A stretch of 57,667 nucleotides of DNA from Fibrobacter succinogenes (GTDB lineage Bacteria; Fibrobacterota; Fibrobacteria; Fibrobacterales; Fibrobacteraceae). The translations under genes and the position numbers were made by a program. The notes beneath the pieces are model-generated. The model made no database searches and was not told the origin of the DNA. It saw only the letters and a program-made list of their open reading frames with translations. The stretch is taken from contig NZ_CACZDK010000036.1 of the NCBI RefSeq assembly GCF_902779965.1, forward strand, positions 1-57,667, given 5' to 3'. Shown here piece by piece: positions 52,224 to 57,667 of this stretch. Each line of letters begins with the position of its first letter. Within the stretch, counting starts at the first letter, position 1.

Positions 52224-53114
52224 ATGAAAAAGAAACTTATTTTTTTTCTTTTGTTTTGTAGCTCAATCATGAGCTTCTCCTTTGCAGAGACTGTTAATAT
52301 CGCTACATGGAACATCCGTATCAATATAAAGAATGATTCTATTGCGGGAAATATTTGGGGTAATCGTAGCCGTGCGATTGTGGATATGGTCTTGTTCTAT
52401 GATTTTGATTTTATGGGAGTCCAAGAAGACTATGAAAAAGAGTTGAATGAATTGAATGAAAAACTTCCTGATTATAAGAGAGTTGGTTTTCCCAATCATG
52501 AAAATGGATTTTTGGGCTCTTTCAATACCATTTTCTACAAGAAGGGACGTTTTGCCATTGTTGATAGTGGAATGTTCTATTTGTCTCCTGAAGAAGACAA
52601 ACCGACTCTCGGATGGAATGCTAAATATATCCGTTCCTGCTCCTGGGCTAGGTTTAAGGAAATAGGGAAAAAGAAATACTATTTAGTTTTCAATACCCAC
52701 ACGGACTATGCTGGTGGTGAATCTGAACGTGAATCCACTAAGTTGTTGATAAAGAAAATCAATCTGCTATCAAAAAAATCAGATATTGTTCTATTGATGG
52801 GCGATCTTAATTTTAACCAACGTGGAGAGGGCTATAGAATATTGAATAACTCGGAAGTGATAAAGGATGCATATGATTTGACTTTGCTAAAAATGGCAAA
52901 TAATGGAACATTTAATAAATTTGATCCAAACCACGTATCGAATGACCGAGTTGACCATATTTTTGTATCTCCTCAAGTTAGTGTGAGGAAATATGGAATA
53001 TTGACTGAATCCTATTGGTATGAAAATAGCCAACGATTACCATCGGATCATTATCCGGTTTTTATCCAAATTGACAATGATGTCAAAAAAAGCTATAAAT
53101 CAAAGCGGAAGTAG
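52224..53114 (+). CDS. Secreted endonuclease/exonuclease/phosphatase-family hydrolase
   Basis: This 296-residue protein has a signal peptide (about 1-21, ending SFAET) and the EEP fold motifs: IATWNIRINI, GVQEDYEKEL (metal-binding Glu), FNTHTDYAG, MGDLNFN and RVDHIFVSP with SDHYPV at the end. The family includes nucleases, phosphodiesterases and phosphatases. AGAAGG lies upstream of the start. It converges on the next gene and overlaps its 3' end by 22 nt. A GGCTCTCA/TGAGGGCC hairpin with a T run at 53,146-53,185 may be its terminator. A role on phosphodiester-linked glycans is only inferred from location. Confidence 0.85.
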   Translation: MKKKLIFFLLFCSSIMSFSFAETVNIATWNIRINIKNDSIAGNIWGNRSRAIVDMVLFYDFDFMGVQEDYEKELNELNEKLPDYKRVGFPNHENGFLGSFNTIFYKKGRFAIVDSGMFYLSPEEDKPTLGWNAKYIRSCSWARFKEIGKKKYYLVFNTHTDYAGGESERESTKLLIKKINLLSKKSDIVLLMGDLNFNQRGEGYRILNNSEVIKDAYDLTLLKMANNGTFNKFDPNHVSNDRVDHIFVSPQVSVRKYGILTESYWYENSQRLPSDHYPVFIQIDNDVKKSYKSKRK

Positions 53115-54859
53115 TTTCTACAGTTTTTAATATATAAGTCATTTTGGCTCTCAAAGACGTTTTGGTTTCTGAGGGCCGTTTTTTTAAGTGTAGAATCTAA
53201 AATTTCGTAAGGATGCGGATGCTTGTTTGGAACGTAGCAAACAGAAATGTTGTTTGCTCTTTCTATGAATGCAAGCCAAATGTCATCGGCTTTTAGGCAT
53301 TGCTGAATGATTGTTGCTGATTGTAGGTAAGGCTTACTGAAATCGAATATTTTTGGGGGGTATAATACACCGCCTACACCAACAGAAAATGCGTTTTTAT
53401 CACCCGTTTTTAATGTTTTTACTTCCTCGTCCCAAGTGTTATAAGGCATGCTTTCACCGTTTAGCCCGCGCGAAATTTGATGGACGCGTCTTGCGGAAAC
53501 AGAGTTTGGATTTTTTAGGTATGACTTGTAGAGAGAGGATACGGTGTCCTTTGTGTAAATGACGTCATCATCTACGGTAATAATGGCCGCGTCAGGGTAT
53601 TCTTGCATTGCATAGAAGTACTTTTTGTGTGGCTTGATGTCTTCACAAATATTACGAATGACAAGTCCCTTCTTTTGTAATTTTAAAACGTTTGTCGGTA
53701 ATTCATTTAAAGTTACTGTTTTGTCTAAGTACAATACAACCTTATTGGGCTGCATGTCTTGGTTCAGCAAACTTTTTATGACTAGATGCAATGTTTTGAA
53801 TCGTGCCGGATAACTTGTTAGTGAAATTATGATAGGCACTTTTCGGTCATTGACTTTGTTTAGATTTCTTGCTGGGGCTACCGTGTAATAAATGTTCCAA
53901 AATTTTGTGGCAAGCTTTTTCTTGTAATATGAGCCCTTGCATTTTATGAAGTCTTTCATGAAAAACGAGGGTGTCTTGAAAATCATTTTGAAAAGTAGTT
54001 TCCGGGCATCTTTTTTCTTGCCTTGTTCTTTGGCTGCTTTCCAACCTGCCTTGAAATCAAAGAAAAGAGTGCGCTTACGAGCTTTTCTAACGGTTGCATT
54101 AGGCTTGTAATACTTTTCTACTTCGTTATTCAGTTCTTCACTGGAATAGGCCCAACGGATTTTATTGTTCTCTGTAATGCCGGGACCACGGCGATACACA
54201 GACGAAATTACCGGATCAAAGTGGACTTTTCCCTTTGTCGAAAGGAATGCCCATAGGCTTGAATCAAATGCGGGTACGTCCAGTTTCTGATACTCAATAA
54301 GATATTTTCGTGGGTATAGGACAGATGCAGTGGGAAATCTCCGCTTTATCAAAAGCTCATCAAAGGATAGCTCGCATTCGGGATCGTTAGAAAATGGCTT
54401 GACAACGCCGTTTTTTGTAAATAGGGTATAACCGTTTTCTGCCGAGAGAGAATATTCGGAATGCTTCTCCAAGAATTCCACTTGTCTTTGTAGTTTTTTC
54501 GGATCTGTCCAATAGTCATCGCCTTCGCACATGGCGATGTATTTGCCAGTCAACATGGATGTGACGATTCGTGTGAAAGAACCGTCATTTTTTGACCACT
54601 GATTTTCAGTTTCGTATAGCGGTTTAATGATTTTAGGGTATTTGAATTCGTACTCTCGAATTATGTCGGCTGTGTGGTCAGAGCTTGCGTCGTCATGCAC
54701 GCAAATTTCAAAAGGAAAGTCGGTTTGCTGAATTAAGAAACCCTCTAGGCACTGAGCAATGAACTCTTCTTGGTTGAATGTTGTGCAGCGGATGCTTACA
54801 AGCGGTGTCTCGTTTGTTGGCCAATGGGCTGTAATCTCTTCTTGCGTGCGATTGATCAT
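53093..54859 (-). CDS. Two-domain glycosyltransferase
   Basis: This 588-residue protein is on the opposite strand to the locus. The first half is a GT2 domain (about 15-235): LVSIRCTTFNQEEFIAQCLE, ICVHDDASSDHT and the GEGDDYW-like CEGDDYWTDPKKL. The second half (about 320-588) is a distinct glycosyltransferase-like domain with IIISLTSYPARFKTLHLVI and IITVDDDVIYT. A basic linker joins them. ATG 54,859 is preferred; a TTG 54 nt upstream could extend it. It shares a 132-bp divergent spacer with the PEP mutase gene. Confidence 0.85.
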   Translation of the reverse strand: MINRTQEEITAHWPTNETPLVSIRCTTFNQEEFIAQCLEGFLIQQTDFPFEICVHDDASSDHTADIIREYEFKYPKIIKPLYETENQWSKNDGSFTRIVTSMLTGKYIAMCEGDDYWTDPKKLQRQVEFLEKHSEYSLSAENGYTLFTKNGVVKPFSNDPECELSFDELLIKRRFPTASVLYPRKYLIEYQKLDVPAFDSSLWAFLSTKGKVHFDPVISSVYRRGPGITENNKIRWAYSSEELNNEVEKYYKPNATVRKARKRTLFFDFKAGWKAAKEQGKKKDARKLLFKMIFKTPSFFMKDFIKCKGSYYKKKLATKFWNIYYTVAPARNLNKVNDRKVPIIISLTSYPARFKTLHLVIKSLLNQDMQPNKVVLYLDKTVTLNELPTNVLKLQKKGLVIRNICEDIKPHKKYFYAMQEYPDAAIITVDDDVIYTKDTVSSLYKSYLKNPNSVSARRVHQISRGLNGESMPYNTWDEEVKTLKTGDKNAFSVGVGGVLYPPKIFDFSKPYLQSATIIQQCLKADDIWLAFIERANNISVCYVPNKHPHPYEILDSTLKKTALRNQNVFESQNDLYIKNCRNYFRFDL

Positions 54860-54991
54860 ATAGTCTATGTACTTTTTGGCGATAAATATATTTATCTGAG
54901 TGCAAATGGTCAATGTAGCTTCTATTTACGATGTTGGTTTCAACTTTTTTCTAAATTAGTGGCATAAAAAAAGATTTGTAAAAGGTGAAGC

Positions 54992-56302
54992 ATGGCAAAG
55001 ACTGTTTATCTAGGAATGATTGGGGATATTATGCATCCCGGTCTTATCAATATTATCAATGAGGGTGTCAAGTACGGTGATGTGATGATTGGGCTTTTTA
55101 CGGATAAGGCGATTGCGACGCACAAGCGCCTCCCGTACCTGAACTACGAACAGCGCAAGAATGTCATCGAGAATATCAAGGGGGTTTCGAAGGTCGTTCC
55201 GCAAGATGAATGGAGTTATGTAGAAAACCTGAAAAAGTATAAGCCCGATTACATTATTCACGGCGATGATTGGCTCTACGGTCCGGATAAGTATATCCGT
55301 GACGAGGTATTCAAGGTTATGGAAGCCCAGGGGGGCAAGGTGATTGAAATCCCCTATACGCAGGGAATCACCTCGACAGGCCTCAAGAAGGAAATGGAAT
55401 CACTAGGTACGACTCCGCAGGCGAGACTGTCTTCATTGCGCCGCCTAATTGCGGCAAAGCCGATTGTTCGTATTTTGGAATCACACAACGGCCTTACGGG
55501 CTTGATTGCTGAACATACGAGTGTTGAAATCAACGGCTGCGTCCGTGAATTCGACGGCATGTGGTCTTCTTCGCTGACGGACTCCACCAGCAAGGGCAAG
55601 CCGGATATCGAGGCGGTGGACCTCACGACCCGCCTGCACGACCTGAACGACACGCTGGAAGTCACGACCAAGCCGGTCATTTTTGATGGCGATACCGGTG
55701 GAAAGGTGGAACACTTCGGCTTTACGGTCCGCACACTCGAACGCCTCGGCATCTCTGCGGTTATTATCGAGGACAAGGTTGGCCTCAAGCAGAACTCCCT
55801 GTTTGGGACGGATGCTATCCAGACGCAGGACACTATCGAGGGCTTCTGCACCAAGATCCGTGCGGGCAAGGATGCCCAGATTACGAACGACTTTATGGTG
55901 ATTTCCCGCTGCGAATCGCTCATTGCGGGCAAGTCCGTGGACGATGCTCTGGAACGCTGCCATGCCTACGTGGCAGCCGGTACCGACGGCATCATGATCC
56001 ATTCCAAGGACAAGAGCGGCGAGGACATCAAGGAATTCTGCAAGCGCTTCCGCGAGAAGGATGCGCATACGCCGATTGTTGCAGTACCCACGACCTACAA
56101 CCAGTTTACCGAAGAGGAATTGGCGACTTGGGGCATCAACATTGTCATCTATGCAAACCACATGCTTAGGTCTGCATACCCCGCCATGGTGAAGTGTGCG
56201 GAATCCATCCTGACGCACAGCCGTAGCCTCGAGGCGTCGGAGCAGTACTGCATGCCCATCAAGCAGATTTTGAACCTTATTCCCGGAACAATGAAGAAGT
56301 AG
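54992..56302 (+). CDS. aepX: PEP mutase fused to a nucleotidyltransferase-like domain
   Basis: This 436-residue enzyme should convert phosphoenolpyruvate to phosphonopyruvate, forming the C-P bond. Residues 1-135 are a TagD-like nucleotidyltransferase domain: GMIGDIMHPGLINIINEG, KYKPDYIIHGDDW and GITSTGLKK. The HxGH motif reads HPGL, so the second His is missing. Residues about 145-436 are PEP mutase: LESHNGLTGLIAE, FDGDTGG (231-237) and the signature EDKVGLKQNSLFG (260-272). The decarboxylase follows 2 nt downstream. Base composition is clearly more GC-rich than in the preceding glycosyltransferase genes. Confidence 0.93.
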   Translation: MAKTVYLGMIGDIMHPGLINIINEGVKYGDVMIGLFTDKAIATHKRLPYLNYEQRKNVIENIKGVSKVVPQDEWSYVENLKKYKPDYIIHGDDWLYGPDKYIRDEVFKVMEAQGGKVIEIPYTQGITSTGLKKEMESLGTTPQARLSSLRRLIAAKPIVRILESHNGLTGLIAEHTSVEINGCVREFDGMWSSSLTDSTSKGKPDIEAVDLTTRLHDLNDTLEVTTKPVIFDGDTGGKVEHFGFTVRTLERLGISAVIIEDKVGLKQNSLFGTDAIQTQDTIEGFCTKIRAGKDAQITNDFMVISRCESLIAGKSVDDALERCHAYVAAGTDGIMIHSKDKSGEDIKEFCKRFREKDAHTPIVAVPTTYNQFTEEELATWGINIVIYANHMLRSAYPAMVKCAESILTHSRSLEASEQYCMPIKQILNLIPGTMKK

Positions 56303-56304
56303 TC

Positions 56305-57432
56305 ATGATCAGTCCTAAGTTTTTTATCGACACGCTAGCCTCTTACGGCATTGATTTTTTTGCGGGTGTACCCGATTCCCTGCTCAAGAATATCTGCGCC
56401 TATATCGCCGACAATAAGGATGCCAAGCACAACATTATTGCTGCGAACGAAGGTGCCGCTGTCGGGCTTGCCGCGGGTTACCACCTTGCTACGGGCAACA
56501 TCGGTGTCGTGTACATGCAGAACTCGGGTGAAGGCAACATCATCAACCCGCTCGCCTCGCTTACAGACAAGGAAGTCTACAACATTCCCGTGCTGCTCCT
56601 CATTGGCTGGCGCGGACGCCCCGGCGTTCACGACGAGCCGCAGCACGTGAAGCAGGGCAAGGTCACGACCGGCATCCTCAACACGATGGGTGTGAACTTC
56701 GACGTGCTCAGCAAGGAAGAGGACAAGGCCGCGAAGCAGATTGCGAAGGCAGTCAAGACGATGAAGGAAACGGGCGAGGTCTACGCGCTTGTCATCGAGA
56801 AGGACACCTTTGAGGATTACAAGCTCCAGAGCGTCGAGAAGAACGATTTGACGATGAGCCGCGAAGAAGCCATCCAGACGGTGGCCGCAGCGCTTGGCGA
56901 AAAGGATGTCATTGTCTCTACGACGGGCATGATCAGCCGCGAACTCTTTGAATACCGCGCCCAGAAGGGCGAAGGCCACGAACGCGACTTTTTGACGGTG
57001 GGTTCCATGGGACACGCCTCGCAGATTGCGCTCGGCATCGCGATGGAAAAGAATGACCGCAAGGTTTGGTGCTTCGACGGTGACGGCGCGACCATCATGC
57101 ACATGGGGTCCATGGCGATTGTCGCGAGCAAGTCCCCTGCAAATTACGTCCACGTGGTATTCAACAACGGCGCTCACGATTCTGTGGGCGGCCAGCCGAC
57201 GGTTGGCCTCAAGATTGATATTCCCGCTGTGGCACGCGCTGTGGGTTACAAGGACGCCCTGACTGCCGATAGTAAGGAATCGCTCGCTGAAGCGCTGGGC
57301 AAGTTGCGCAGTATTGAAGGTCCCGTGCTCCTCGAAGTCAAGGTAAAGAAGGGCAACCGCAAGGATTTGGGCCGCCCGACGACAACACCCGTCGAGAACA
57401 AGAACGCTCTCATGGAGTTCCTGAGGAAATAA
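56305..57432 (+). CDS. aepY: Phosphonopyruvate decarboxylase
   Basis: This 375-residue thiamine-diphosphate enzyme makes phosphonoacetaldehyde and pulls the PEP mutase reaction forward. It has GVPDSLLKNI near the N-terminus, Glu49 in NEGAAVGLAAGYHLATG (contact to the cofactor) and the ThDP/Mg motif FDGDGATIMHMGSM...NNGAHDSVGGQPT. Length is usual for the single-chain type. The transaminase (aepZ) that would yield 2-aminoethylphosphonate is not seen before the window ends. Confidence 0.93.
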   Translation: MISPKFFIDTLASYGIDFFAGVPDSLLKNICAYIADNKDAKHNIIAANEGAAVGLAAGYHLATGNIGVVYMQNSGEGNIINPLASLTDKEVYNIPVLLLIGWRGRPGVHDEPQHVKQGKVTTGILNTMGVNFDVLSKEEDKAAKQIAKAVKTMKETGEVYALVIEKDTFEDYKLQSVEKNDLTMSREEAIQTVAAALGEKDVIVSTTGMISRELFEYRAQKGEGHERDFLTVGSMGHASQIALGIAMEKNDRKVWCFDGDGATIMHMGSMAIVASKSPANYVHVVFNNGAHDSVGGQPTVGLKIDIPAVARAVGYKDALTADSKESLAEALGKLRSIEGPVLLEVKVKKGNRKDLGRPTTTPVENKNALMEFLRK

Positions 57433-57434
57433 AA

Positions 57435-57667
57435 ATGCGACTAGCGCTGTTGTCGGATATCCATGCGAATGTGACGGCTCTGAATGCGGTGTTCGAAGAA
57501 GTCGGACGTCGCCGTGTCGACAAGTTCGTGTTGCTGGGTGACCTGGTCAATTACGGCATGCGCCCGAACGAAACTGTGGACATGGTCCGTGAAATGGACG
57601 GTAAGTTTGTTGCGAAGATCTGGGGAAACCACGAAAAGGCGGTCATGGACAACGATACGACCCGTTT
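57435..57667 (+). CDS. Metallophosphoesterase, 3' end outside window
   Basis: Only the first 77 codons are present. They show LLSDIHANVTAL, LLGDLVNYG and WGNHEKAV, the three metal-binding motifs of calcineurin-like phosphoesterases of the YfcE/MJ0936 type. It starts 2 nt after the decarboxylase stop and is probably in the same operon. The substrate is unknown. Confidence 0.88.
   Translation, partial: MRLALLSDIHANVTALNAVFEEVGRRRVDKFVLLGDLVNYGMRPNETVDMVREMDGKFVAKIWGNHEKAVMDNDTTR

Noticed and set aside
47125-54913. Genomic island bounded by mobile elements
   Set aside because: Composition differs, but no integrase, transposase, tRNA or flanking direct repeats are seen.
54860-54913. Upstream TTG start for the two-domain glycosyltransferase
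   Set aside because: No ribosome binding site and no conserved residues before the ATG at 54,859; kept as an alternative.

Overview
This window is most likely chromosomal DNA of a Fibrobacter (Fibrobacterota), probably close to F. succinogenes. The strongest evidence is four copies of a TIGR02147-type putative regulator paired with lipoproteins that carry the FISUMP domain (Fibrobacter succinogenes major paralogous domain), plus a fifth, solo FISUMP lipoprotein. Lipoboxes, outer-membrane-type proteins, an MlaD protein and periplasmic transglycosylases indicate a Gram-negative envelope. I see no rRNA, tRNA, CRISPR array, insertion sequence or prophage.

Layout. (1) About 0.4-14.1 kb holds four head-to-tail modules. 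Each has a promoter, a TIGR02147 regulator, a FISUMP lipoprotein, a Shine-Dalgarno-like sequence with no obvious gene, and an intrinsic terminator. A GSCFA-family gene sits on the minus strand between modules 1 and 2. (2) 14.2-16.2 kb: a geranylgeranylglyceryl phosphate synthase homologue, a 162-bp tandem repeat and the solo FISUMP lipoprotein. (3) 16.3-23.3 kb: a tight operon with a small membrane protein, an ABC ATPase, its permease, two divergent PilT/GspE-like ATPases and a patatin-like outer-membrane protein. (4) 23.4-31.9 kb: MltG, two secreted proteins of unknown function, AzlCD, two BatA/BatB-like VWA membrane proteins and a GGDEF protein with a degenerate signature motif. (5) 31.9-44.7 kb: a candidate structured RNA, an M16-like lipoprotein without the zinc motif, a TrmH-like methylase, MlaD, HPr, PTS enzyme I, a soluble-type lytic transglycosylase, a DMT transporter and a CotH/lamin-tail lipoprotein. 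(6) 44.8 kb to the end: a surface polysaccharide locus (UDP-glucose dehydrogenase, epimerase, glycosyltransferases, an EpsG/Wzy-like membrane protein, a Stealth phosphotransferase) that runs into phosphonate genes (PEP mutase with an N-terminal nucleotidyltransferase-like domain, phosphonopyruvate decarboxylase) and a metallophosphoesterase cut by the window edge.

How it fits together. Most genes serve the cell envelope: lipoproteins, peptidoglycan remodelling, lipid handling and surface glycans. The four modules look like an expanding, recombining family in which the regulator is strongly conserved and the surface lipoprotein diversifies. The glycan locus appears able to supply glucuronate-type sugars and a C-P bonded (phosphonate) building block, and its Stealth enzyme could make phosphodiester links.

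Intergenic DNA is rich in small palindromes (GTCATyC...GGATCC types, ATGGCGGA hairpins, TTTTACGTAAAA). One of these elements appears to lie inside the coding sequence of the GSCFA gene. All functional statements come from motif recognition by eye; no database search was run.
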